A stretch of DNA of 64,000 bases, taken from contig JAIQFO010000011.1 of assembly GCA_020073215.1 (NCBI GenBank), positions 62,001-126,000 of the forward strand, in the 5' to 3' direction. A program made the position numbers and the translations under genes. This stretch comes from Terriglobia bacterium. Lineage in GTDB: Bacteria; Acidobacteriota; Terriglobia; Terriglobales; Acidobacteriaceae. Below, in pieces: positions 33,343 through 42,006 of this stretch (its first letter is position 1; each line of letters starts with the position of its first letter). The notes under the pieces were generated by a model. That model was not told the origin of the DNA. It saw only the letters and a program-made list of their open reading frames with translations, and did not search any database.

Positions 33343-33951
33343 CTAGTCCGTGCTCGGCTTCTTCGCGGTCAGATCGCAGGCTTGTCTAACCCGGTCCAGA
33401 TTCAATCCGCCCGGAGAAAACTCCGCGATCTGCCGGCCACTCCGCGTGGGGAGCGCGACGTTGAAAATGTTGGCCCCCATCATGCCTCGAACCGTGCCCT
33501 TGTCCATGGAGAGAAAGTGTCCGCGCATCCAGTTCCACCCTTTGAAGTAATGCACATCGTCGACGCGGACCTCTACTTCCAACTGCGGCTGTCCCCAGAA
33601 GCCGGGGCGGTTCGGCGGCGGTAATTTGACTCCCGGATTGAAATCCGCCAGCTTGAGCTTGCCGTCGCTGCAGTACAGATTGACTCTAGGCTTGTAATTC
33701 GGGTCTTCGCGAAAATAGTTATCCGACACGAGCTGGAAGCGCACCTTCTTCGCGCCCGTCATCTTGTCATCGGAGTGAAATTCCAGCCATTGTCCACCGG
33801 CGCTGACCCCGTCCGACTCGCCCTGATAAGGACTCATGGCGCCCCTCTGGGCCGAAGCCCAGGCGGCCGCGCCGACCACAAAGAAGATAAGAGCGGCTCT
33901 GGCCGCCAACCCTGAACCCATTGCTTTCGGAACCCAACGCGATCCTCTCAA
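33343..33951 (-). CDS. Secreted protein of unknown function
   Basis: 202 residues from TTG 33951, with GGGAGGG immediately upstream; an internal ATG ten codons later is the alternative. A signal peptide (AARAALIFFVVGAAAWASAQ) is followed by a beta-rich mature domain: FHSDDKMTGAKKVRFQLVSD and LEVEVRVDDVHYFKGWNWMRG (quoted in part). The central VDDVHYFKGW and FNVALPTRSGRQIAEF look like strands of a small sandwich. No family recognised. It stands alone upstream of the tRNA gene. Confidence 0.6.
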   Translation of the reverse strand: MRGSRWVPKAMGSGLAARAALIFFVVGAAAWASAQRGAMSPYQGESDGVSAGGQWLEFHSDDKMTGAKKVRFQLVSDNYFREDPNYKPRVNLYCSDGKLKLADFNPGVKLPPPNRPGFWGQPQLEVEVRVDDVHYFKGWNWMRGHFLSMDKGTVRGMMGANIFNVALPTRSGRQIAEFSPGGLNLDRVRQACDLTAKKPSTD

Positions 33952-34074
33952 GATTCCCTCCCGGTAATCACACCCCTACATACTATCGAACCCCGAAGTT
34001 CGCAAGAAGTTGCATGGAAGGGTGAAGAGAGTTTCGCAAGCGATTATCGTAGAATTCAGTCATCGCATCGCGTT

Positions 34075-34163
34075 GCCCGGATGGCGAAACTGGCAGACGC
34101 ACGGGACTTAAAATCCCGGGTCCCTAACCGGACGTGACGGTTCGATTCCGTCTCCGGGCACCA
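34075..34163 (+). tRNA. tRNA-Leu (anticodon UAA)
   Basis: Acceptor GCCCGGA pairs with TCCGGGC. The anticodon arm CGGGA-CTTAAAA-TCCCG shows the TAA anticodon. A long class II variable arm follows, with T-arm GACGG-TTCGATT-CCGTC, discriminator A and an encoded CCA (34161-34163). It reads leucine UUA/UUG codons. A TAGAAT box at 34050-34055 could be the -10. Confidence 0.97.
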
Positions 34164-34259
34164 CTCCGACTCGAAGAGCACGAATCACTTCGTTTCTCCG
34201 ATCACCCTCATTGACCGCAGTCGGGTGCCACCGCCCGATTCCTGCGCGGTCGTCTAGCC

Positions 34260-34664
34260 TTAATTCCCATCCGCCGGTTTGCGCTCGGATTGCTGGGACA
34301 CGAGCCAAGCCTCTGCCTCGCTGGCAATTCGGAAAGTGCGCGTCACGCGAAAACATTCCTCTGCCAGCGCCTCAAACATCCTCATCATGCCGAAAAGAGC
34401 GTCGCGACTGGCCAGAATCGCACACGCATCGAAGCGAATCTTGGCGCAGATCCTTTTCAGTTCCCTGACGACAATCGAGAGCTCGTGAGTCTCGGGTAAA
34501 GAATCCACTTCACTCAAGTCCAAGAGGACGTCGGGCCTCTCCGGGCATTGGGGGTCTTGCTCCAAAGCCCGAAAATGATCGATGACATCTTGCATCGTCA
34601 CATGCCCGACGGCCCTGGTCCGAATCGTTCTTTTATCGACGTCGATTTGGTACGTGATGGGCAC
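34260..34664 (-). CDS. STAS/SpoIIAA-like protein of unknown function
   Basis: 134 residues from GTG 34664. Alternating strands and helices, with VLLDLSEVDSLPETHELSIV near 46-65, a hydrophobic FDACAILASRDALFGMMRMFE (quoted in part) and EAEAWLVSQ at the end, match the SpoIIAA-like/STAS-like fold used by many small bacterial proteins. There is no DSxG phospho-site of the classical anti-sigma antagonists. Role unknown; the neighbouring beta-lactamase-like gene lies upstream in the same direction. Confidence 0.6.
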   Translation of the reverse strand: MPITYQIDVDKRTIRTRAVGHVTMQDVIDHFRALEQDPQCPERPDVLLDLSEVDSLPETHELSIVVRELKRICAKIRFDACAILASRDALFGMMRMFEALAEECFRVTRTFRIASEAEAWLVSQQSERKPADGN

Positions 34665-34769
34665 GAGTCGATTCTACCTTCCTTTTGCCCCAATCTTTTC
34701 CGGACAACCCACCCCTCCCAGCAACGCCCCAGTTTCTTCTCCGACCGGCTTGTTTCTTGTCCCGGTGGA

Positions 34770-35804
34770 TCAACGCTGGAGGGGCGCAAAGTCTGACTTG
34801 AGTTGGCCTCCGTAGTGCGCGACGACGAGCGCGGCTACGTGGGCGATCGCGTCATGGAGAACCGCGGTTTCTCCTCGATGATGCCCCGTAAACACCACCA
34901 GCACGATGGGCTGCTTATTGACCCACAGGATTCCGGCATCATTGGCGATGAACGGCTGCCCGTCTCCGGTCTTGTGCGCCACACGAACGTCGCGCAGGTA
35001 TCGCGGGAAGCGATCGTTCACTTGCTGCATTTCCATCGTGTCCAGCAACTGGTTGCTCGCCCGCTTTGAAACGAGTTTGCCTTCGGCCGTCAGCTCAAGC
35101 AGTCGCCCCATGTCCCGGGCGGAGCTGTGGCCAAAATAGATGCCGGCGTCATAGATCGTGTGACGGAACGCTTCTTCGACCCGGGCGTCGCCATACTTGC
35201 CAAAGGGGAATTCGATGGTCTGGTCCCCCGGCGCCATCTTGTACGCAGGATCCAGGCTCCCCAGCCAGGTGCGATCCCAGTCGAGGTCTGAAAATTCGAT
35301 AGAGATTTTCTCCAGACCGAGCGATCGCATGTACTGGGTTACGTTTCCTCGACCAACTTTGTCCGCGAGAAGATCGGTGGCCTCATTGTCACTGATGATA
35401 ATCATGAGCGTGAGCAGATCCTTGACCGTTGGTTGCAGGCCGGGATCGAGAGCGTAGAGGACTCCGGAAGGAAGCCTGCGGTCACCGGCCTTCAGCGCGA
35501 TGCGGTCAGCCAGAGAGAATCTTCCCGTCTCGCTTTGGCGCAAGACCTCGGCCGCGATGGCCAGTTTTACAACGCTGAAAGTCTCGTAGACGGCGTCCGC
35601 GTCCAGGGCAATTTCGTCTCCGTTGGCGAGGTTCTTCATATAGATCGCCATATTGCCCGGGAACCCCTGCTGCAAGCGGGCGAGTTCGCGCTCAAGTTGC
35701 GCCGGCGCGTGCGCCTTAGATGTTTCCTGCGCCAGGCAAAGTTGAAATGAAAAGATCATAAGAGAGGCCAACCAAAGGCCGCGATGGTCCATCACTTGAG
35801 ACAT
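34770..35804 (-). CDS. Class A beta-lactamase-like serine hydrolase
   Basis: 344 residues with a signal peptide (LWLASLMIFSFQLCLAQ). Active-site motifs are FSVVK (SxxK, near 92-96), ISDNEA (SDN, near 157-162) and AHKTGDG (KTG, near 286-292), giving a class A beta-lactamase/PBP fold. The Glu166-ELN omega-loop motif that deacylates penicillins is not evident between SDN and KTG; the loop instead reads FSDLDWDRTW. It may therefore be a peptidoglycan-related hydrolase or a slow beta-lactamase. AGGAGGAG lies just upstream of the ATG. Periplasmic. Confidence 0.82.
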   Translation of the reverse strand: MSQVMDHRGLWLASLMIFSFQLCLAQETSKAHAPAQLERELARLQQGFPGNMAIYMKNLANGDEIALDADAVYETFSVVKLAIAAEVLRQSETGRFSLADRIALKAGDRRLPSGVLYALDPGLQPTVKDLLTLMIIISDNEATDLLADKVGRGNVTQYMRSLGLEKISIEFSDLDWDRTWLGSLDPAYKMAPGDQTIEFPFGKYGDARVEEAFRHTIYDAGIYFGHSSARDMGRLLELTAEGKLVSKRASNQLLDTMEMQQVNDRFPRYLRDVRVAHKTGDGQPFIANDAGILWVNKQPIVLVVFTGHHRGETAVLHDAIAHVAALVVAHYGGQLKSDFAPLQR

Positions 35805-35965
35805 TTTCTCCTCCTAATTCTGGCTCTTTGGTACGGAAGACGAGTTTTTCAACAGCTACGTCCCATTTCACCAAGCCGGGTTTTTGGGTAAACAGGACTG
35901 CGTACCGGCCTATGGTAGCCCCTTTCCCCAAAGAATCTGATTTAAGAAATAAGACTCTGGGCCGT

Positions 35966-36409
35966 TTACTTGGTGCAGTCGCCGGTGCGCTTGCCAGTGA
36001 TTTTGTAGGCCATGTGGGGGGCGCGAGGACTCTTGGGCGCCACCTTGCGGACTGCGCTATATGAGGTGGGGGAAAGGGTGGCATCGACGTGAACGGTGCG
36101 GTTGTTGCAGTCCTCGTCGTAGGAAACCGACGTGGAACTGGTCTTGAGATTGTGCTGGGTGCAGGAGGGATCCGGACGGTAGGCGGCTGCGACCCGCTCG
36201 TTAAAAACCTGCTCAGGGTCCGCCAGTTGAGCCGAACTGAGGCAGCGGATTGTGGTCTGGGAAGGATACGTTTTCGAGTTGCCGTTCATGGTCATTTCGA
36301 TACTGGTCGCGATCTCGTACTTGCCGGGCTCGAGGTTGACGGCAGGATTGTTAGCGAAAGCCAACGGAGACAGCATGAGGGCGAGCAACAGGAGGCGGAG
36401 TACGCGCAT
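35966..36409 (-). CDS. DUF3617-type secreted protein
   Basis: 147 residues from ATG 36409, with AAGGAGA in ideal position. The longer frame to 36460 lacks a site. A signal peptide (RVLRLLLLALMLSPLAFA) is followed by a LEPGKYEIATSIEMTMNGNSK motif (quoted in part), a CLSSAQL pair and another Cys near CNNRTVHVD. A glycine/lysine-flanked GxY strand followed by paired Cys is what DUF3617 proteins show. Periplasmic, of unknown function. Two disulfides are likely. Confidence 0.7.
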   Translation of the reverse strand: MRVLRLLLLALMLSPLAFANNPAVNLEPGKYEIATSIEMTMNGNSKTYPSQTTIRCLSSAQLADPEQVFNERVAAAYRPDPSCTQHNLKTSSTSVSYDEDCNNRTVHVDATLSPTSYSAVRKVAPKSPRAPHMAYKITGKRTGDCTK

Positions 36410-36522
36410 GAAATCTCCTTGTGCTTCGACGTGGGGACGCTGCATAGGATAGCACGCCAAACCAGCAGTCAGGAGTCGAGGTGGTTGGGGCGCCCGGCCC
36501 TCCGAATCGGTCCCCGGTTTTC

Positions 36523-37053
36523 TCAGTTCTTTGACCAGGGCGGCACAACGCCAGTCATGCGCGCATATGCGATCAGTTGCCCCATGTGCTCGTTGGCATG
36601 AACGATGATGCGGAGATACATGCCGTCAACCGTCGCATCCCGGTCGATGATATGGACCTTACGCTCGAGGTCTTTCGGGTTCTCAGCTGAATGAGCTTCT
36701 TTGACGGCGTCCAACGAGCGCTTCAGCCAATTGATTACTTCCGACTTGGACGTAACCGTCTTTTCCATGCCCTCTTTGAGGTCCGCAGGCATCTTAGGTC
36801 CCGTAACGCTCAGGAGATAGAAGTTCGCCATTACGATGTGCATGTACACTTCGCTGGTGGAGCGGACTCCTGCCGCAGGTCGCCATGCGAATTTATCCAC
36901 TGGCGTCGCTTCGGCCAACGCAATCAACTGCCGAGAAACATGCCTCCACTCCCCGTCGTATCCCTGCCAGATCCCCTCGGGCGGGGCCTGGGCCAACAAC
37001 ATGGGCGTACTCAGCGAGACCCACAACAATGCTTTTGCCAAGCGTGTGTTCAC
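36523..37053 (-). CDS. Exported DinB-like helical-bundle protein
   Basis: 176 residues from GTG 37053, preceded by GAGGAG at seven bases. Remarkably for a DinB fold, a signal peptide begins the protein (LAKALLWVSLSTPMLLAQ). The four-helix metal-binding pattern is conserved: VYMHIVMANFYLL (first His), a central KSEVINWLKRSLD, and a C-terminal IIVHANEHMGQLIAYARMTG with two His (quoted in part). DinB/YfiT-like proteins are hydrolases or thiol-dependent transferases; export implies a periplasmic substrate. Identity of substrate unknown. Confidence 0.78.
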   Translation of the reverse strand: MNTRLAKALLWVSLSTPMLLAQAPPEGIWQGYDGEWRHVSRQLIALAEATPVDKFAWRPAAGVRSTSEVYMHIVMANFYLLSVTGPKMPADLKEGMEKTVTSKSEVINWLKRSLDAVKEAHSAENPKDLERKVHIIDRDATVDGMYLRIIVHANEHMGQLIAYARMTGVVPPWSKN

Positions 37054-37118
37054 GGCGCGGCTCCTCTCATGTACTTGATGCCTGCTTTGCGCAACTTCCA
37101 CTCGTTCCTGCGGCCCAC

Positions 37119-38132
37119 TCAATGGATTTCGGACCGCGCCGCACGCGTCATCAGTTCTTCGATGGCCTGCTGCGGCGCCTTGCCGTTTTCGAGGATGGCG
37201 AACATCTGCTCGGTGATCGGCATCTCGATGTGCTTCTTGCGCGCCAAACCGACCGCAGCCTTGGTTGTGAAAACGCCCTCCGCGACTGCCCCATGCATGC
37301 CGCCGATGATGTCGGAAAGTTTGCGGCCCTTGCCCAGTTCAACGCCGACGCTGCGGTTGCGCGAGAGATCTCCGGTGCAGGTGAGAACCAGATCGCCCAG
37401 GCCGGCGAGTCCGGCCATGGTATCGAGGCGGCCGCCGCAAGCCACCACCAGGCGTGCGACTTCGGCGAGACCTCGCGTGATCAGCGCCGCAACCGAGTTA
37501 TGGCCAAGGCCGAGACCATCGCATACGCCGGCGGCGATGGCGATGATGTTCTTGAGCGCGCCGCCTAACTCCACCCCGATCACGTCGTCGTTGGTGTAAA
37601 CGCGAAAGCGGGAATCGTTGAACGCCTGCTGCACGGCGCGCGTCACATCTCCGTCGACCGATGCAACGGTCACAGCGGTCGGATCGCCGCGCGCCACCTC
37701 TTTGGCGAATGACGGGCCGCTGAGCGCCCCCACTCGGGCCGTGAACTTGCGGCTGCGCAAGACATCGCCAATCACTTCCGTCATGCGCAGCAGAGTTCCG
37801 TCTTCGAGCCCTTTGGTACAACTGACGAAAATCATCTCCGGGCGGAGCGCCGGCGTCATGCGTTCGAACAGGGCTCGACAATGCTGCGAAGGCATTACGC
37901 TGACGACGATCTCCGCGGCGTCGAGGGCGGTGTTCAGGTCGCTGGTCGGCGCAATCGATTCGGGCAGCTTGAACCCGGGCAAGAAGCGCTCGTTGATGCC
38001 GCTTCTTGCGATGCTTTCGCAAAGATCGGGTTCGTTAACCCAGAGCCGGACTTGATGAGTCCCTTTGCGACCGAGGACAATGGCCAATCCCGTGCCCCAG
38101 GCGCCTGCTCCGATGACGGCAATGCGGCTCAT
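37119..38132 (-). CDS. gpsA: Glycerol-3-phosphate dehydrogenase [NAD(P)+]
   Basis: 337 residues from ATG 38132, which overlaps the plsY stop as ATGA. It reduces dihydroxyacetone phosphate to sn-glycerol-3-phosphate, the backbone precursor of phospholipids. The Rossmann start IAVIGAGAWGTGLAIVL, the GGALKNIIAIAAGVCDGLG segment with the catalytic Lys (near 190-208), and EGVFTTKAAVG are classic. The same frame stays open upstream through plsY and beyond; that is an open-frame artefact of codon bias, not a fusion. Product feeds PlsY, encoded directly upstream. Confidence 0.95.
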   Translation of the reverse strand: MSRIAVIGAGAWGTGLAIVLGRKGTHQVRLWVNEPDLCESIARSGINERFLPGFKLPESIAPTSDLNTALDAAEIVVSVMPSQHCRALFERMTPALRPEMIFVSCTKGLEDGTLLRMTEVIGDVLRSRKFTARVGALSGPSFAKEVARGDPTAVTVASVDGDVTRAVQQAFNDSRFRVYTNDDVIGVELGGALKNIIAIAAGVCDGLGLGHNSVAALITRGLAEVARLVVACGGRLDTMAGLAGLGDLVLTCTGDLSRNRSVGVELGKGRKLSDIIGGMHGAVAEGVFTTKAAVGLARKKHIEMPITEQMFAILENGKAPQQAIEELMTRAARSEIH

Positions 38133-38776
38133 CCGCGGGTTGCTCCTAGCGTTCCTGACTTTGCTCCTGCCTTTGCGCCTAACTTTGATTCCGTTCCGGC
38201 GGCGAGACGGCCGATGTTTCGGTGGTGTTTCCAGATCACGAGTACCGAGACCAGGGCGATCAAAACAACTTGCCGCGGATCCGCGTACTCGTGGAGCGCC
38301 CACGCAAGCACCGGAAACGCTGCTGCCACCGCGATCGACCCCAGTGAGACGTAGCGGAACACGGCGACCAGGATCAAAAACAATACCAGCATGCACAAAA
38401 TAGCTTTCGGGGTGAGCAAAATAAAAGCTCCCAGGGTGGTGGCGACGCCCTTGCCGCCGCGGAACTTGAGCCAGACGGGAAATAGATGGCCGAGCACGGC
38501 AAAGCACGCCGCCGTGGTCATGACGAGCGGTTGATGCGGTCCGCTGAACAGCGCCCGCGCCACTAGAACCGCCGCTAGACCTTTGGCGACGTCCAGCAGC
38601 AGAGTCGCAGCCCCAAGCCTGGGCGACGTACGGGCCACGTTGGTCGCGCCAATGTTGCCACTGCCGGTCGCGCGCACATCCTGGCCCTTGAGAATCCGCA
38701 CCAGCAAATACCCAAATGGGATGGCTCCCAGCACGTAGCCACCGACGGCGGCGATGAGGTAAGGATTCATGTCCAT
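38129..38776 (-). CDS. plsY: Glycerol-3-phosphate acyltransferase PlsY
   Basis: A 215-residue integral-membrane enzyme that acylates glycerol-3-phosphate with acyl-phosphate, the first step of phospholipid synthesis. Five to six transmembrane helices and three cytosolic motifs are visible: ATGSGNIGATNVAR (about 36-49), KFRGGKGVATTLG (about 101-113), and a late IWKHHRNIGRL (about 180-190). It is translationally coupled to gpsA, which makes its substrate. The C-terminal extension (KLGAKAGAKSGTLGATRG) is low-complexity. ATG at 38776 or 38770. Confidence 0.95.
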   Translation of the reverse strand: MDMNPYLIAAVGGYVLGAIPFGYLLVRILKGQDVRATGSGNIGATNVARTSPRLGAATLLLDVAKGLAAVLVARALFSGPHQPLVMTTAACFAVLGHLFPVWLKFRGGKGVATTLGAFILLTPKAILCMLVLFLILVAVFRYVSLGSIAVAAAFPVLAWALHEYADPRQVVLIALVSVLVIWKHHRNIGRLAAGTESKLGAKAGAKSGTLGATRG

Positions 38777-38814
38777 CTTCCGGATGCCAATTCAATCTTG
38801 CGGGTGAAGCGCCG

Positions 38815-38855
38815 TGCGTCCCCACCCGGCGGGACGGGCGAGACGCCCGTTGCTC
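38815..38855. repeat. Diverged GC-rich hairpin repeat
   Basis: GCGTCCCCACCCGGCGGGACG followed by GGCGAGACGCCCG resembles the 9725/22808 family (CGTCCCCAC end) but carries a different middle. It sits between thpR and plsY. Confidence 0.6.
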
Positions 38856-38861
38856 CACTAA

Positions 38862-39455
38862 CTATTCTTGATTGAGCGGAAACCGTTGCAGCTTCGTGTA
38901 CTTCGATCCCTTCGGTGAAAGCTGGCTCTGGTAAAGAATAAACTCGTGTGCGGTCATTGTCCCGAAGTCAAGCTCGCCCATCGCGGCCAGCCGCTTTTCG
39001 AGTACTGCAAACGCTGAATTAGGACCATCACCTTTGCGCCATTTCGGCGAACCCGATTTGCCGCCGGCCCGCGCCAGGGTCAGATGTGGACTGTAAGGCC
39101 GATCCTCGCGCGGAATGCCAAGTTCGGCTGTGGCCGCGTCGATGGTCCCAGCCAGTTCGGCCAGTTGCGGGTCAGCGTGAATCCCGATCCAGAATACGCG
39201 CGGAGCCTTTGCCGTGGGGAAGAATCCATAGCCGCCGGAGCGAATTTCGAACCCGCCGCTCTTGACCCGCCGCAAACGTTCGGCAATCGCTTCCACCCGC
39301 TCCGGTGTTTGTTCTCCGATGAACTTCAACGTGATATGCAACGCTTCCGGATGCACCCAGCGCGCATCGGGCGTGAATCCCTGCACCCCTTCGAGGAAGC
39401 GCGAGATCCGCCCGCGGATTTCAGAATCGAGATCGATGCCAATGAAGATTCGCAT
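38862..39455 (-). CDS. thpR: RNA 2',3'-cyclic phosphodiesterase (2H family)
   Basis: A 197-residue LigT/ThpR-type 2H phosphoesterase. Both catalytic motifs are complete: ALHITLKFIG (near 39-48) and YSPHLTLARAGG (near 120-131). It opens 2',3'-cyclic phosphate ends on RNA, including tRNA halves, giving 2'-phosphates. The start MRIFIGIDLD is typical. It lies 16 bases downstream of cinA on the same strand, a common operon partner; plsY and gpsA follow. Confidence 0.92.
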   Translation of the reverse strand: MRIFIGIDLDSEIRGRISRFLEGVQGFTPDARWVHPEALHITLKFIGEQTPERVEAIAERLRRVKSGGFEIRSGGYGFFPTAKAPRVFWIGIHADPQLAELAGTIDAATAELGIPREDRPYSPHLTLARAGGKSGSPKWRKGDGPNSAFAVLEKRLAAMGELDFGTMTAHEFILYQSQLSPKGSKYTKLQRFPLNQE

Positions 39456-39471
39456 GTCTTATGACAGTGCC

Positions 39472-40716
39472 TTACACCAGCGCCCGGCGGATCATTTCCA
39501 ACGCCTGTTGCGTTGCGAACTGGCGGATGCGCTTGCGGTCTCCGGGGAAATTGCGCTCGACCACCTGCGTGCCCTCTTCTCCCGCGAGCGCGATGTATAC
39601 CAGGCCCACGGGTTTCTGCTCGGTCCCGCCGCTCGGACCGGCCACTCCGGTGATTCCAATTCCGTAACTCGCCAGGCAGCGCTTGCGGATGCCTTCCGCC
39701 ATGGACGCCGCCACTTCGCGGCTCACCGCTCCATGCCGGTCGATCAGCGCCTTGGGAACGTTCGCAAATTGCGTCTTCAGTGCATTCGAATACACCACCG
39801 CGCCGCCCAGAAAATAACGCGAGCTGCCGCTGAGTGAGGTGATGCGCTCGGCCAGCAGCCCACCGGTGCAGGATTCAGCCACGGCCAGCGTCATGCTGCG
39901 CATCTGCAATAGATAGCTGACGATCTGTTCGATGGTTTCCCCTTTGCGAGAAAATATGGCATCGCCAAGTTCATCTTCGATTTTCCCGGCGAGTTCCGCG
40001 ACGCGCGCTTCGGCTTCCGCCGGCGAATCCTTGCGGCAGCGCAGGTGGAGTTGAATCTCGCCCGCGCCCGCCAGAATCGTCGTCTGCACGTCGCTATAAG
40101 TCTTGTAGATCGGCGCCACCCGCGCGTCCACTTGCGATTCCGGCATCATCGCCATCTTGAGGGTGCGCGTCGCGATGTGCTGTGGCGGAATACGCGTGCG
40201 CAGTCGCGGCATGCATTCCGCCTCAAACAGCGCCTTGAGTTCATGGGGAGGCCCAGGAAGCAGCATCACAAGGCGTTCCTGCCCGTCATACTTCCCCGCG
40301 ATCCACTGGCCGGGCGCGGTGCCGAGCGGATTCGGCATCACCGTGGCGCTGGTCAGGATGTCGGCCTGCTTGGCATTGTTGGCCGACATTTTCATGCCGC
40401 GCTGGGCGAAGCGCTCTTCAAGCTTCGCGAGGACTGCCGGATCGCGTTGCACCTTCAAACCCAGCCCGTCGGCGACCGCTTCGCGCGTCAGGTCATCTTC
40501 GGTGGGGCCGAGGCCCCCCGAAAAAATAATGATGTCCGACCGCCGCATGGCGAGTTTAGCGGCCGCGGTCAGTCCTTCGGCGTCGTCGCCAACAATGCAC
40601 TTGAAGCGCACTTCAACGCCCAGATCATTCAGTTTTTCGGTGAGGTAGAGCGAGTTGGTGTCCTGGCGATGAGGAGTGAGCAACTCAGACCCGACGGCTA
40701 TGATCTCGGCGTTCAC
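39472..40716 (-). CDS. cinA: CinA: nicotinamide-nucleotide amidohydrolase/ADP-ribose pyrophosphatase family
   Basis: A 414-residue two-domain protein. The N-terminal MoaB/MogA-like (COG1058) domain, with SELLTPHRQDTNSLYL and FSGGLGPTEDDLT, is linked to pyrophosphatase activity. The C-terminal CinA_C domain has AVAESCTGGLLAERITSLSG (Ser/Lys nucleophile region, near 282-300; quoted in part) and YGIGITGVAGPSGGTEQKPVG and deamidates NMN to nicotinate mononucleotide in NAD recycling. It is upstream of thpR, 16 bases apart. pncB elsewhere in the window would use the same nicotinate pool. Confidence 0.95.
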   Translation of the reverse strand: MNAEIIAVGSELLTPHRQDTNSLYLTEKLNDLGVEVRFKCIVGDDAEGLTAAAKLAMRRSDIIIFSGGLGPTEDDLTREAVADGLGLKVQRDPAVLAKLEERFAQRGMKMSANNAKQADILTSATVMPNPLGTAPGQWIAGKYDGQERLVMLLPGPPHELKALFEAECMPRLRTRIPPQHIATRTLKMAMMPESQVDARVAPIYKTYSDVQTTILAGAGEIQLHLRCRKDSPAEAEARVAELAGKIEDELGDAIFSRKGETIEQIVSYLLQMRSMTLAVAESCTGGLLAERITSLSGSSRYFLGGAVVYSNALKTQFANVPKALIDRHGAVSREVAASMAEGIRKRCLASYGIGITGVAGPSGGTEQKPVGLVYIALAGEEGTQVVERNFPGDRKRIRQFATQQALEMIRRALV

Positions 40717-40767
40717 GGGTAAAAGTGTAAATGATGAATGGTGGAGGAGAAGCGGTCGCCTTTACAA

Positions 40768-40851
40768 GTTGTCATCCTGAGCGAAGCGAAGGACCTGCTG
40801 TCTTTTCCACCAGCAAGAAAGCAGGTCCTTCGCTTCGCTCAGGATGACAAC
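40768..40851. repeat. Long hairpin repeat, CCTGAGCGAAGCGAAGG family
   Basis: Full copy: GTTGTCATCCTGAGCGAAG.. through GGACCTGCTG, about 15-20 loop bases, then the inverted arm ending GGATGACAAC. It separates cinA (downstream) and aguA (upstream) on the minus strand. Confidence 0.92.
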
Positions 40852-40896
40852 TTGAATTTGTGCCACGAATTCGTGCAACGCAGTGCCGGCTGCAAG

Positions 40897-42006
40897 CTAC
40901 CGGCTTGCTGGTTGTTGCTGGGTCATGCAGTGGAGCGCCCCGAATCCCCAGATCAGATCGCCGCAGTAGATGGGCACGATTTCGCGCGCCGGAAACAGTT
41001 CCGCAAGCGTGTTGAGCGCGATGCGGTCGTTTGGATCGTTGAAGACCGGCGCCAGCACCGCGCCATTCGCGATATAGAAATTGGCGTAGCTGGCGGGCAA
41101 CTGGCGTTCCTCGAACACCACCGGCCGCGGCATGGGCATTTCGACAATTTCAAGTTTCTGGCCGTCGGCAGTACGAGCGTTTTTCAGGCGGCCCAGGTTC
41201 GCACGCAGCGCAGCATAATTTTCGCTCTGCTCATTCTGCTCGACCATCGTGACCACGGTATTGGGAGCGACGAACCGGGTGATGTCATCGACGTGGCCGT
41301 GAGTGTCGTCGCCCGCGATGCCGCTTTCGAGCCAGATCACCGACGGCGCGCCAAAATAGTCGTCGAACAATTGTTCATAGGCCGCGCGGTCCATGGTCGG
41401 GTTGCGCTGCTGCGTGGTGGAGAGCAAGCATTCCTCAGTAGTGAGCAAAGTGCCGCAGCCGTTGACGTCAATCGATCCACCCTCCAGAACGACGCGATGG
41501 TCTTCCTTGAAAGGATCAACGAAAGCCGGTCGTACCACGCGCGCGCCGGCGGCCTTGGCCATGCGCGCGCCAACCTTTTCATCGAGCTGGTAATTCGGAT
41601 ACTTCGCCCAGCCGTTGAACTGGAAGTGCAGTGCTAGCAGTCCTGAATCGGCGTGATTGGCGGGCGGAGCGAGGAAGATGCAGCCGGAGTCGCGCGTCCA
41701 TACGCGGTCCGTGCGCCAGCGGTGAAAGCAGACATTGTCGGAGAGAGCATCCGCTTGCTCTAGCACGATTCGGGCGCTATTCTCCGCGCGTTCGCTGTTG
41801 ACGATGAGATCCACACGCTCATGCCGCGCCAGGTTGCGGACGATCTCGGCATAGACCCATGGAATCGGCTCGAACTTGCCCGGCCAGTCGCCGCGCAAAT
41901 GCGGCCACGCGAGCCATGTGGATGCGTGCGGCTCCCACTCGGCCGGCATGCGGTATCCCTGGGCGGTGGGGAGAAGCCTGGCGCGAGAAGCGGATCGTCT
42001 GGTCAT
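40897..42006 (-). CDS. aguA: Agmatine deiminase
   Basis: A 369-residue peptidyl-arginine-deiminase-fold enzyme: agmatine to N-carbamoylputrescine and ammonia. Visible features are the catalytic Cys360 in GFGALHCMTQQ, the central GDDTHGHVDDI with the catalytic His/Asp, and VVLEGGSIDVNGCGTLL (near 172-188). Its ATG overlaps the aguB stop (42003-42006), so the two enzymes of the pathway are coupled. The N-terminus has a short Arg/Ser-rich extension. The product of the arginine decarboxylase encoded nearby is its substrate. Confidence 0.94.
   Translation of the reverse strand: MTRRSASRARLLPTAQGYRMPAEWEPHASTWLAWPHLRGDWPGKFEPIPWVYAEIVRNLARHERVDLIVNSERAENSARIVLEQADALSDNVCFHRWRTDRVWTRDSGCIFLAPPANHADSGLLALHFQFNGWAKYPNYQLDEKVGARMAKAAGARVVRPAFVDPFKEDHRVVLEGGSIDVNGCGTLLTTEECLLSTTQQRNPTMDRAAYEQLFDDYFGAPSVIWLESGIAGDDTHGHVDDITRFVAPNTVVTMVEQNEQSENYAALRANLGRLKNARTADGQKLEIVEMPMPRPVVFEERQLPASYANFYIANGAVLAPVFNDPNDRIALNTLAELFPAREIVPIYCGDLIWGFGALHCMTQQQPASR

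Noticed and set aside
37119..38858. Apparent 579-residue GpsA fusion
   Set aside because: The gpsA frame remains open through plsY, but plsY is a canonical gene and GpsA starts at ATG 38132 with the Rossmann motif.
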